The notes under the pieces: generated by a model
The model's input: only the letters and a program-made list of their open reading frames with translations
Told to the model about the DNA's origin: nothing
The model's database searches: none
DNA from: DASPUH01 sp964518505
GTDB taxonomy: Bacteria > Chloroflexota > Limnocylindria > Limnocylindrales > CSP1-4
Length of the DNA stretch: 64,000 nucleotides
Direction: 5' to 3'
NCBI GenBank assembly: GCA_964518505.1
Contig: CAZFGT010000005.1
Span: forward strand, 1 to 64,000
Program-made: the position numbers and the translations under genes
Shown here: piece after piece, positions 25,523 through 37,671 of the stretch
How positions within the stretch are numbered: the stretch's first letter is position 1
Layout of the letters: each line of letters starts with the position of its first letter

Positions 25523-26553
25523 TCAGGAGGCGGCCGTGGGGGTCAGCTCGCTGGGCGTGCTCCACGAGTGCAGCGTGTGCATGTAGTTGGCCCGGTCATA
25601 GGCCCCGGGATCGGCCACCGCGGTCTGGCTGGCACTGCCCCGCAGCTGGCCGACCGACTCGTACTCGTGGTCGGCCATCCACGACCGCAGTTCGGCCTCC
25701 ACGATGCGGACGTGTTCCGGCCCTTCGTGCAGGAGCGCCGAGGTCATCATGGCCACGTCGGCGCCGACCATGAGGGCCTTGAGGGCGTCGGTGCCCGAGT
25801 GGATCCCAGAAGTCGCAGCCAGCCCGACGCCGGGCCCCAGCTGCGGTCGCAGGACGCCGATCCAACGGAGTGGCAGGCGCAGTTCCCAGGAGCGGCTCAG
25901 CTCGACGCGGTTGACCACCTCGAGCGCATCCAGGTCCAGGTCCGGCTGATAGAAGCGGTTGAAGAGGACGAGCCCGTCGGCGCCCTGGGCGACGACACGG
26001 GCGGCGAAGTCAGCCATCGCCGTGTAGTACGGGCTGAGCTTGACGGCGAGGGGGATCGTCACCGCTGCCCGGACCGCAGCGATGAGGGCCAGGTCCGCCG
26101 CCTCCATGGCGGCCGCACCACGGGCGGGATCCGTGGCCAGACGGTAGACGTTGAGCTCGAGGCCATCGGCGCCGGCGTCGGCGATCCGCCTGGCGTAGGC
26201 GACCCAGCCGCCGGCCGAAGTGGCGTTGAGGCTGGCGATGACCGGCACGGAGGCCTGGTGGCGGATGGCTTCGAGGCGGCGCAGGTAGCGCTCGCCGGCA
26301 TCGGCGAAGCCGTCGACCTCCGGGAAATAGTCGAGTGCCTCGGCGAAGGTTTCGGTCCCGGTCTCGAGGGACCGGTTGAGCTCGATCTCCTCGTTGAGGA
26401 TCTCCTCCTCGAAGAGCGACGGGAGCACGATGGCCCCCACACCGGCGTCCTCCAGCCGGCGGGCCATGGCGACATCGCCGGTCATCGGCGAGGCCGACGC
26501 GACGAGCGGTGAGCGGAGGTGCAGGCCCAGGTAGTCGGTACGCAGGTCGATGC

Positions 26554-26557
<4 letters not shown>
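25523..26557 (-). CDS. dihydroorotate dehydrogenase-like flavoprotein
   Basis: A 344-residue FMN-type TIM-barrel protein of the dihydroorotate-dehydrogenase-like family (PRK07565 type). Visible are an N-terminal MSIDLRTDYLGLHLRSPLVAS core, GADGLELNVY, IPLAVKLSPYY, GADGLVLFNRFYQPDLD and AATSGIHSGTDALKALMVGADVAM (phosphate-binding end; locator only). Members of this family often lie beside pyruvate:ferredoxin oxidoreductase genes; here the ATG overlaps the nifJ stop by four bases. Pyrimidine synthesis is not supported by the context, and a role linked to reduced ferredoxin is more likely. Substrate unknown. Confidence 0.8.
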
Positions 26558-30246
<3,689 letters not shown>

Positions 30247-30428
30247 GGACCGGCCTTTCGTATCCGTCGAGCGTGACTCGTGCACGGTCAGCTTCGGGCC
30301 TGCCGACGGGCGCCACCATTGTCGTTCGGCTCACCATCCGGTGCCCATCGGCCCCTTTCGGACCCCAGCGCGCACGGTCAGACGGGCGCGGTCCCTTGGT
30401 CCGGGGCGCGCCCGGCCGGATGGTCGGG

Positions 30429-30458
30429 TTGCCAAGAGCGGGTCGGCGGGGGTAGGGT
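30429..30458 (+). promoter_or_regulatory. putative promoter of the GH18/CWB2 gene
   Basis: TTGCCA (30429-30434), an 18-base spacer and TAGGGT (30453-30458), about 70 bases before the ATG at 30529. It lies in the 282-base space shared with the divergent nifJ gene; no clear nifJ promoter was found there. Confidence 0.35.
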
Positions 30459-30528
30459 GCGGCAGCCGCCGGGAGCCCGCGGGCCGACGCCGGCAGGCCC
30501 TGCGATCCCCGCGAACCGGAGCGACCCG

Positions 30529-32658
30529 ATGTCCGACCAGCGCCCTCGGCAGCCCGGCGTGCGCGCCGTGCGCCCCCGCTCCAGCGGTCGCCCTCGCCTC
30601 ACCTTCCGCCTGGCGGCGGTGGCCCTTCTGGGAGCATCCGTCCTCGCCCTGGGCGGACCCGGCGCGACGCTCGCCGCGGCCAGCCACGCGGCCGCGCCCG
30701 CCCCGACCGTCGAGCAGGCCTCGGCACCCATGCCCAAAGGGCTCACCGGTGAGGTCTACGGCTTCCTGCCCTACTGGGAGATCGATAGCGGTACCGACGC
30801 GTACCTGCGCTACGACCTCATCACGACCATCGCCCTCTTCGCCGTCTACTACGACGCGTCCGGCAACCTCAACACGTCGACCCTGCTGGGAAGCGGCCGG
30901 GCGGCCCTGATCAGCACCATCGTCCAGCACGCCCACGCCCAGGGCGTGCGGGTGGACCTGACGCTGCGCCCGTCGACCGACACGGCCAACGCCAACCAGG
31001 CCTTCTTCGCCAACGCGCCCGCCCAGGCGGCCGCCATCGCCAACATGGCCGCCCAGGTGGCGTCGCTCGGGCTGGACGGCGCGAACATCGACATCGAGTC
31101 GCTCTTCAACAGCGACTTCGCGGCGTACGGCGCGTTCGGGGCGGCCCTCCGCGCGGCGCTTGTGAAGGCGCACACGAGTGCCCGGGTGACCGTCTCCACC
31201 AACGCCAACGTGTCGGGCTCCGGCATGGCCGCCCAGGCCATCTCGCACGGGGTCGACCGGGCTTTCCTGATGGGCTACAACTACCGCGGCTCCACAAGCA
31301 GCCCGGTCGGCTCCATCTCGCCGCTCGTGAGCTCGGTGGGCGGCCTCAGCCTGAGCTGGTCGATCGGCCAGTACGACAAGCTGGATGTGCCGCGCAACCG
31401 CATCATCCTTGGCCTGCCCTACTACGGCATGACCTGGCCGACCACGTCGGGCGTCCTGCATGCCACCCGCTCCGGCACCGGGGTGGCGTTCTTCCCGACC
31501 GACAGCCTGCCCCCGCCGGCCGGCACCACGATCAACTACGACGCGGTCGAACGCTCGGCCTGGTACGCCACCCAGGACCCGACCACCAAGGCCTGGTCCG
31601 AGACGTACTTCGACGATGAGACCTCGCTGCGCGCCAAGTACGGCCTGGCCGTCAACGACGGGCTCGCCGGGGTGGGCATGTGGGCCCTTGGCTACGACCG
31701 CGGCCAGCCCGGCTACTGGGAGGCGATCGCCTCGACGTTCGGCGTGCTGCGCCTCGCCGGCGCGGACCGGTACGGCACGGCCGTCGCGGTCTCGGCCAAC
31801 CTCCTGCAACCCGGCGCCGGCACCATGATCGTGGCCAACGGCCTGGGCTTTGCCGACGCCCTCGGCGGGACGGCCGCGGCCGGTCACCTTGGCGGCTCGC
31901 TCCTGCTCACGACACCGACCGCCCTGCCGGCGAGCGTCTCGCTGGAGCTGTCGCGTGTCGGTCCATCCAACGTCATCGTGCTCGGCGGGAAGAGCGTCGT
32001 GTCGGACGCCGTCCTGGATGCGATCAAGGCGCGGCTGCCGGACGCGACCGTGATACGGATCGGCGGGGCGGACCGGTATGCCACCGCCGCGGACCTGTCC
32101 CAGGCGGTCTACCCAGGTGGGGCGAGCACGGTCTTCATCGCCTCCGGGGCCGCCTATCCCGACGGCCTCGCCGGGGGCGCCGAGGCAGCCAGGCTGGGCG
32201 CGCCCCTGCTGCTGAGCGACTCACGAAGCCTCTCGCCGGCGACGTTGACGGAACTGAAGCGCCTGGCCCCGACCACCGTGTACCTCCTGGGCAGTACGGC
32301 CTCCCTCTCGAGCGCGGTCGCCACGGCGGTCAGCGCCGCCGTGCCCCTGGCCACCGTGGCGCGGCTTGGCGGCGCCGACCGGTACGCCACTTCGGTGGCC
32401 ATCTCCGGGCTCCAGGGCCCGGGCGTGCCGGTGGTCTACGTCGCCGCCGGCACGAACTTCCCCGACGGCCTCAGCGGGTCGGCCGCCGCCGGCGAGCTGG
32501 GCGGACCGCTGCTGCTGACGGCGCCCGGCGCCCTGCCCGTGAGCGTGGCCACCGAGCTCGCGCGCCTCAAGCCGCGGCGGGTCGTCGTCCTGGGCGGCAC
32601 CAGCGCGGTCAGCAACACGGTCGTGCTGCAGCTGCGGGGGTACCTCGCTCTCCCCTGA
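30529..32658 (+). CDS. secreted GH18-like glycosidase with three CWB2 repeats
   Basis: A 709-residue exported protein. After a signal region (about 25-57, ALLGASVLALGGPGATLAAA) comes a glycoside hydrolase family 18-like barrel (about 75-400): GFLPYWEID, VDLTLRPS, the catalytic motif LDGANIDIES (acid Glu in DIE), FLMGYNYRG and GMWALGYDRGQPGYW. This resembles YaaH-type spore and peptidoglycan glycosidases. The C-terminal third has three cell-wall-binding type 2 repeats, each starting RL/IGGADRY-TA and containing a VLGG-or-LLG turn. CWB2 domains anchor proteins to anionic cell-wall polymers in Gram-positive bacteria, so this argues for a monoderm envelope. GGAG lies 6 bases before the ATG. Confidence 0.87.
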   Translation: MSDQRPRQPGVRAVRPRSSGRPRLTFRLAAVALLGASVLALGGPGATLAAASHAAAPAPTVEQASAPMPKGLTGEVYGFLPYWEIDSGTDAYLRYDLITTIALFAVYYDASGNLNTSTLLGSGRAALISTIVQHAHAQGVRVDLTLRPSTDTANANQAFFANAPAQAAAIANMAAQVASLGLDGANIDIESLFNSDFAAYGAFGAALRAALVKAHTSARVTVSTNANVSGSGMAAQAISHGVDRAFLMGYNYRGSTSSPVGSISPLVSSVGGLSLSWSIGQYDKLDVPRNRIILGLPYYGMTWPTTSGVLHATRSGTGVAFFPTDSLPPPAGTTINYDAVERSAWYATQDPTTKAWSETYFDDETSLRAKYGLAVNDGLAGVGMWALGYDRGQPGYWEAIASTFGVLRLAGADRYGTAVAVSANLLQPGAGTMIVANGLGFADALGGTAAAGHLGGSLLLTTPTALPASVSLELSRVGPSNVIVLGGKSVVSDAVLDAIKARLPDATVIRIGGADRYATAADLSQAVYPGGASTVFIASGAAYPDGLAGGAEAARLGAPLLLSDSRSLSPATLTELKRLAPTTVYLLGSTASLSSAVATAVSAAVPLATVARLGGADRYATSVAISGLQGPGVPVVYVAAGTNFPDGLSGSAAAGELGGPLLLTAPGALPVSVATELARLKPRRVVVLGGTSAVSNTVVLQLRGYLALP

Positions 32659-32682
32659 GGGCCCCTGCTATCGTGGCAGGCG

Positions 32683-33453
32683 ATGACCGCAGCGCCGACC
32701 GGCACCGCTGGCGAGCAGGACACCGCGGCGACGGGCGCCTCGCGTGACGCTCATGGCGCGGGCATCGCCGAGCAGATCCGTCGTGACTTCGCCGAGGCGT
32801 GGGGCGAGATGGGCGCCGCCTGGGGCGTGCCGCCGTCGGTCGCCCGGGTCCACGGCTACATCCTGGCCCATGCGCGCCCGCTCACCGAGCGCGAGGTCCG
32901 CGAAGCCCTGGGGCTGAGTCACCGGGCGGCCAGCCTGGCGCTCGCCGAATGCGAGGCCTGGGGCCTCGTCGAGCGGGTGCCCGACCCGCGGCGCGTCGGC
33001 CGGCGCGGGCCAAGTGCGGTCGCCTATGCCAAGGTCGGCGACCACTGGGTGTGGTTCCAGCGCATCGCCGAGCAGCGCAAGCTGCGTGAGACGGACCCCC
33101 TGCTGCCGCTCATCGCGAACGCCGTGCGCGAGGCGGACCGGGTCGCCGCTGGGTCCCCGCCGGACAGCGAACTGGCCCAGCTGCGGGAATGGCTGACCGA
33201 GTTCGAGGGCTTCGTGCGCCTCTTCGACCGCGCCGTGGCCCTCGTCGCCCGCGCCGAAACGAGCGAACTGGCCCGGGGCTTCGCGGTCCTGGCCCGGCTC
33301 TCGGACGACACCCTGGACCGTCTGCTGGGCCTGTTCGGGTCGCTGCCGGAGGAGGAGCTGGCGCAGACGCTCCAAAGCATCTCCCGCGTCTCGCCCACCA
33401 CCGCCCGCCGCGTCCTGGGCGCCGCCGCCAGGGTCGCCCGCCTCGGCCGATAG
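32683..33453 (+). CDS. GbsR/MarR-like transcriptional regulator
   Basis: A 256-residue protein with a winged helix-turn-helix (about residues 40-110: WGVPPSVARVHGYILAHARP, REVREALGLSHRAASLALAE, then the wing RVGRRGPSAVAY). The pattern matches GbsR-type MarR regulators. A longer-than-usual helical C-terminus (about 130-250) probably mediates dimerisation. The ligand is unknown. It starts 24 bases after the GH18/CWB2 gene and is likely in the same transcript, so an envelope-related role is possible. It converges on tRNA-Ser(TGA). Confidence 0.78.
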   Translation: MTAAPTGTAGEQDTAATGASRDAHGAGIAEQIRRDFAEAWGEMGAAWGVPPSVARVHGYILAHARPLTEREVREALGLSHRAASLALAECEAWGLVERVPDPRRVGRRGPSAVAYAKVGDHWVWFQRIAEQRKLRETDPLLPLIANAVREADRVAAGSPPDSELAQLREWLTEFEGFVRLFDRAVALVARAETSELARGFAVLARLSDDTLDRLLGLFGSLPEEELAQTLQSISRVSPTTARRVLGAAARVARLGR

Positions 33454-33476
33454 CGCCGCCAGCCGTCGCGGCCGGA

Positions 33477-33562
33477 TGGCGGAGAGGGTGGGATTCGAAC
33501 CCACGAGGCTTTCGCCCGGCGGTTTTCAAGACCGCTGCCATCAACCACTCGGCCACCTCTCC
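33477..33562 (-). tRNA. tRNA-Ser(TGA)
   Basis: An 86-base class II tRNA on the minus strand: acceptor GGAGAGG/CCTCTCC, anticodon loop CTTGAAA (anticodon TGA, codon TCA), an extended variable arm (CCGGGCGAAAGCC region), T-arm GTGGG-TTCGAAT-CCCAC, discriminator G and an encoded CCA at 33477-33479. The acceptor stem is identical to tRNA-Ser(GCT) at 8024. It lies about 2 kb from serS. Confidence 0.97.
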
Positions 33563-33593
33563 GCGGCAGAGGATAGCGCGGGGGACGAGGCGC

Positions 33594-34088
33594 TCAGACG
33601 CGCTTGATGACGACGGTGCCGGCGATCAGGTCGTGCCAGCCGCGCTTGCGGCTGTCGATCAGGATCCAGATGAACCCCAGGTAGAAGACGACCCCGTCGA
33701 TCCAGTAGCCGATGAGCCGCATGACGGCCTGGCCGGAGGAGATGGGGCCGCCATCGCGATCCCGCACGACGTAGAGCTGGAACTGGCGCATGCCCGGCGT
33801 CTGGCCGCGGGTCTTCCAGAAGTAGGGGAAGTAGGCGATGTCGACCACGAAGATGGCCAGGAAGACGAGGATCAAGGCGAGGATCCCGACGGGGAGGGCC
33901 ACGATGACGAGAACGAACGCCACCAGGACGAGCACGATGTTCGCCACGAAGACGAGCAGGCCGTCGATGATGTAGGCCAGCAGCCGCTCGCCGGCGCCGC
34001 CGTAGGCGACCCCGGGCGCGGGTCCCACGGGCTCGACGGGGCCGGCCCAGGCGTTGGGGGGCGTCTGATCGGGCGGTCGTGGTTCCAT
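33594..34088 (-). CDS. RDD family membrane protein
   Basis: A 164-residue integral membrane protein. A Pro-rich N-terminus of about 30 residues is followed by the RDD domain: GERLLAYIIDGLLVFVANI (Arg and the helix Asp), a second and third hydrophobic segment, WKTRGQTPGMRQFQLYVVR, and the last helix ending DSRKRGWHDLIAGTVVIKRV. RDD proteins are of mostly unknown transport or ion-exchange function. It begins 9 bases after serS and is the last gene of the greA-lysS-serS operon. Confidence 0.85.
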   Translation of the reverse strand: MEPRPPDQTPPNAWAGPVEPVGPAPGVAYGGAGERLLAYIIDGLLVFVANIVLVLVAFVLVIVALPVGILALILVFLAIFVVDIAYFPYFWKTRGQTPGMRQFQLYVVRDRDGGPISSGQAVMRLIGYWIDGVVFYLGFIWILIDSRKRGWHDLIAGTVVIKRV

Positions 34089-34097
34089 GGGGCCAGT

Positions 34098-35399
34098 CTA
34101 CGCTCCGATTCGAGCCATCCCCATGCCGTTGCGCAGCACCTCCGGCACGACGACCGAGCCGTCCGCCTGCTGGTGGACCTCCAGGATCGCCGCCACCGTG
34201 CGGGCCAGGGCCAGCCCTGATCCATTGAGCGTGTGGAGGACCTCTGGTCGTGCCCCCGGCTCCGGCCGCCAGCGGATGTTCATGCGCCGGGCCTGATAGT
34301 CGCGGAAGTTGGAGACCGAGCTGACCTCCAGCCAGCGCTCCACGCCGGGCGCCCAGACCTCCAGGTCGTACTTCTTGGCCTGCACGAAGCCCATGTCGCC
34401 GGTCGCCATCAGCTTCACCCGGTAGGGCAGCTCCAGCCGCTGGAGGACCACCTCCGCCCGCGCGGTGAGCCATTCCAGCGTGGCGTTGGAGTCCGCCGGG
34501 CGCTCGAAGCAGACCATCTCCACCTTGTCGAACTGGTGGACGCGCAGGATGCCGCGGGTGTCCTTGCCGGCCGCCCCGGCCTCGCGCCGGAAGCACGGCG
34601 AATAGGCCACGTAGCGGATGGGCAGCTGGTCCGCCTCGATGATCTCGTCGCGGTGGATGTTGGTGACGGGCACTTCGGCGGTCGGCACGAGGTACAGGTC
34701 GTCGCGCGTCACGACGTACATGAGGTCTTCCTTGTCGGGGATCTGGCCCGTCCCCCGAGCCGACGCCTGGTTGACGAGGGCGGGCGGCCAGATCTCGGTC
34801 ATGCCGTGCTCACGCACATGCAGGCCGACCATGAAATCGATCAGCGCCCGCTGGAGGGCTGCTCCGGCGGCGCGATAGATGGGGAAGCCCGAGCCGGTCA
34901 CCTTGGCCCCCGCCTGGAGCGCCAGGATGCCCTGCGCCTCACCGATCTCCCAGTGGGGCTGCACGACCGAGCCGTCGGCGCGTTGGTGGGGGGCCGGGTC
35001 ACCCCACGAGCGCACGATGACGCTGGCGTCCTCACCGCCGATGGGGACATCCGGATCGGCCGGATTGGGGATGCGCAGCAGGAGCTCCTCCAGGTCGTGC
35101 TCGGCGGTCGCGATCTGGGTGTCCAGGGCGGCGATCTCGCTGCCGAGCGCGTTCGCTCGCCGGCGCGTCTCGGCGAGCGTCGGATCGTCCGGCCGCGACC
35201 CGCCGCGGATGGCCGCCCCGACCTCCTGGCTGAGGCGGTTGCGCTCGGCCTTTCGCGCGTCCGCCTCGTTCGTCAGGCGGCGCCGCTCCGCGTCGAGCTG
35301 GATAGCCTGATCGACGATGGCCGCATCCTCGCCCTTGTCGAGCGCCCCCTGGCGGAGGCGCGCGGCGTCCTCGCGAAGCCGCTGCAGACCGACGCTCAT
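34098..35399 (-). CDS. serS: seryl-tRNA synthetase
   Basis: Class II synthetase charging tRNA-Ser; two of its substrates (GCT and TGA isoacceptors) are encoded in this window. The 433 residues comprise an N-terminal coiled coil (about 15-100, KGEDAAIVDQAIQLDAERRR) that grips the long variable arm of tRNA-Ser, then the catalytic domain with motif 2 (CFRREAGAAGKDTRGILRVHQF) and motif 3 (LNGSGLALARTVAAILE). The ATG at 35399 overlaps the lysS stop by four bases; the longer in-frame extension upstream lies inside lysS. Confidence 0.96.
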   Translation of the reverse strand: MSVGLQRLREDAARLRQGALDKGEDAAIVDQAIQLDAERRRLTNEADARKAERNRLSQEVGAAIRGGSRPDDPTLAETRRRANALGSEIAALDTQIATAEHDLEELLLRIPNPADPDVPIGGEDASVIVRSWGDPAPHQRADGSVVQPHWEIGEAQGILALQAGAKVTGSGFPIYRAAGAALQRALIDFMVGLHVREHGMTEIWPPALVNQASARGTGQIPDKEDLMYVVTRDDLYLVPTAEVPVTNIHRDEIIEADQLPIRYVAYSPCFRREAGAAGKDTRGILRVHQFDKVEMVCFERPADSNATLEWLTARAEVVLQRLELPYRVKLMATGDMGFVQAKKYDLEVWAPGVERWLEVSSVSNFRDYQARRMNIRWRPEPGARPEVLHTLNGSGLALARTVAAILEVHQQADGSVVVPEVLRNGMGMARIGA

Positions 35400-37012
35400 G
35401 CCGGTGCTCCGGCCTGGGCGCCGTCGACCGGCCGCCAGCCGGCCGCCTCGCGCAGGCGGGCCACCACGGCGTCCAGCGGCTGGGCGACCAGCAACCAGCC
35501 GGCGCGTGGACCGTTGGGCCGGCCCAGGAACGCGACGTAGACGGCGGCGAAGGCCTTCCCGGTCGGCAGCGCGCCGTCGTGCGCCACGCGGAAGATGAGG
35601 TCCTGCCACGCGTCGCCGGCGGCCGGACGATCCTGCTCGGCGGCCAGAGCCAGGGCGCCAAGGTAGACCCGCTGGTCGTCGCCGAGCTCGTGCACCTCCG
35701 CCGGCAGCTTCGGCTGCACGGCCACCTTGTAGCGGTCGGGTGCCAGACCGGACAGCCAGGCGCGGGCGACGGCCACGCGCTGTGCCTGGATGGCCCGCTC
35801 GGCGTCGTCCAGGGGCGCACCCTTCTCCGCCTCGAGCTGCGCTGACAGGTCCACCCCGGGCACCTGGACGAGGAGCGCCAGGTGGCGGAAGGCCGGTCGG
35901 AAGCGCGCCGCCTCGGCCACCGGATCGGCCTCTGCGTCGACCAGGCTCATGCGAAAGATGCGCACCGGGTCGGGTGGCAGCTCGCCGCGCACCTCCCGAC
36001 CGGCCGCGGCCGCGGCGATGCGGTCGAACTCATCGAACAGGCCGGGGACGGTGTCGCCCTCCGGGTCGAATTCCAGGTGCTTGCGCGGCTTGTGGCGCAG
36101 GAAGAGGAAGCGCAGGAGCTCGGCCGGCAAGAGCTCGGCGATCTCGTGGGCGGCGGCTCCCGAACCCTTGCTCGTGCTCATCTTCTTGCCCCCGATGGTC
36201 AAGAACTCGTAGGGCACGTTGGTCGGTGGTTCGCGCTCGAAGACGCGCCGGCTGATGGCGTCGGCGCGGTCGCGCGAGCCGCCCTTGGTGGCGAGGTCCT
36301 TGCCGCAGCCCTCGATGGTGGCCCCGACCAGGCCCCACCGGGCGGCCCAGTCGACGTTCCACACCAGCTTGGCCCGGCCACCGAACGGTGAGACGCGGCC
36401 GTGGAAGCCGCAGCCGGTGGCCCAGTCGACCAGATCCGCGCGGCACTCGTAGGTCACCTCGCGGCCGTCCCACTCGCTGGCGATGGTCGTGCCGCTACGG
36501 CCGCAGTTCTCGCAGATGACGCTGATGGGCAGCCAGTGGGCGGGATGGTCGACCGTGCTGACGGTCCGGTAGATGTCGCGGATGACATCGGCGTGGTCCA
36601 GCGCCCGACCGATGTACGGGTCCATGTCGCCGGCCGCATACCGCTCGCTCATCCAGTAGAGCTCCGGCCGGATGCCCAGGCCCTCGAACGTGCCGAGGAA
36701 GAGGCCCACGAAGTGGCGCGCATAGTTGGCCGCGCTGCTGCCGGCCGGGGCGGGGACGTGGGCCAGCGGCACACCCATGTAGCGCTCGACAGCGTCAGGC
36801 GTCAGGAGCGCCTGGGCGTCCATGGGGTCAAGGTCCTCGACCCCGTAGCGGAACGTGACGGGCGTCTCGCGGTCCAGCAGCGCCCGGCGGATCGCGTCGT
36901 GCAGCACGACGCCGCGCAGGCTGCCCACATGGACGGTGCCCGACGGCGTCTTGGAGTCGTTGACGACCTGCGGTCCCTGAGCGTCGGCCGCCAGCTCGTC
37001 GGCCCAGTACAC
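35396..37012 (-). CDS. lysS: class I lysyl-tRNA synthetase
   Basis: Charges tRNA-Lys using the class I (Rossmann) fold found in archaea and a minority of bacteria, not the common class II enzyme. The 538 residues start with YWADELA, then the HIGH-type motif HVGSLRG (after SKTPSG), a Cys-rich insertion (ICENCGRSG and the two Cys around GCGFHG), and the KMSKS-type loop KKMSTSKGSG; the C-terminal anticodon-binding helical domain follows. The GTG at 37012 is chosen because its ribosome site GAGG overlaps the greA stop codon; a GTG at 37057 inside greA would add 15 unconserved residues. Second gene of the greA operon. Confidence 0.93.
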   Translation of the reverse strand: MYWADELAADAQGPQVVNDSKTPSGTVHVGSLRGVVLHDAIRRALLDRETPVTFRYGVEDLDPMDAQALLTPDAVERYMGVPLAHVPAPAGSSAANYARHFVGLFLGTFEGLGIRPELYWMSERYAAGDMDPYIGRALDHADVIRDIYRTVSTVDHPAHWLPISVICENCGRSGTTIASEWDGREVTYECRADLVDWATGCGFHGRVSPFGGRAKLVWNVDWAARWGLVGATIEGCGKDLATKGGSRDRADAISRRVFEREPPTNVPYEFLTIGGKKMSTSKGSGAAAHEIAELLPAELLRFLFLRHKPRKHLEFDPEGDTVPGLFDEFDRIAAAAAGREVRGELPPDPVRIFRMSLVDAEADPVAEAARFRPAFRHLALLVQVPGVDLSAQLEAEKGAPLDDAERAIQAQRVAVARAWLSGLAPDRYKVAVQPKLPAEVHELGDDQRVYLGALALAAEQDRPAAGDAWQDLIFRVAHDGALPTGKAFAAVYVAFLGRPNGPRAGWLLVAQPLDAVVARLREAAGWRPVDGAQAGAPA

Positions 37013-37019
37013 GGCCGCC

Positions 37020-37484
37020 TCAGCGGATGGCGACGACGGTGTACGTGGAGTCTCCACCGGGCACCGAGATGATCACCTTGTCGCCCTTCCGACGCCCGAT
37101 GAGGGCCCGTCCGACCGGCGACTCATTGGAGATGCGCCCGTCCCGCGGGGCGGCCTCGGCCGAGCCGACGATGGTGTACGTCTCCTTGCCGTCGGCCGAC
37201 TCGACGTCCACCGTCGAGCCGATCTGCACGAAATCGGTCGAATGGTGCTCGTCGATGATGATGGCGTTCTTGATGAGGGCCTCCAGGGACTGGACGCGCC
37301 CCTCCACGAAGGCCTGCTCGTTCTTGGCGTCCTCGTACTCCGCGTTCTCGCTGAGGTCGCCGTGCTCCTTGGCGTCGGAGATCCGCGCGGCCACCTCGGG
37401 GCGTCGCACGTTCTTGAGCTCCTCGAGCTCGTCGCGCAGCTTGGCCAGGCCATCCCTGGAGAGGTAGCTGGGCTTGTTGTTCAC
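37020..37484 (-). CDS. greA: transcription elongation factor GreA
   Basis: Binds the secondary channel of RNA polymerase and stimulates cleavage of backtracked RNA. The 154-residue protein has the N-terminal coiled coil with LSRDGLAKLRDELEELK, and its acidic tip GDLSENAEYEDAKNEQ, whose Asp/Glu pair positions the catalytic Mg2+. The C-terminal FKBP-like domain ends RISNESPVGRALIGRRKGDKV. The GTG at 37484 has GGAGG about 9 bases upstream and matches the family start; an upstream ATG at 37586 would add 34 unrelated residues. It heads the greA-lysS-serS-RDD operon. Confidence 0.95.
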   Translation of the reverse strand: MNNKPSYLSRDGLAKLRDELEELKNVRRPEVAARISDAKEHGDLSENAEYEDAKNEQAFVEGRVQSLEALIKNAIIIDEHHSTDFVQIGSTVDVESADGKETYTIVGSAEAAPRDGRISNESPVGRALIGRRKGDKVIISVPGGDSTYTVVAIR

Positions 37485-37618
37485 GAGGGGGCTCCCTCCC
37501 GGGTGACGCGGCCAGCGGCCCGACGGCACGGCCGTCACGGCCACGAGGTGGGTCGTGATAAGCAGAACGAACCCCCGATCGCGCATGGGTCTGCGCGTGG
37601 GAGTTCGACCGTGCGCGG

Positions 37619-37647
37619 ATTGTAGGAGGGACCACCCAGAGCGTCAA
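37619..37647 (-). promoter_or_regulatory. greA operon promoter
   Basis: On the minus strand: TTGACG (37642-37647), exactly 17 bases, then TACAAT (37619-37624), both within one mismatch of consensus. The expected start near 37612 gives a 5' leader of about 128 bases before greA. It lies between greA and the upstream EAL gene. Confidence 0.82.
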
Positions 37648-37671
37648 TCGAACGTGCACCAGGCGTCGGCT

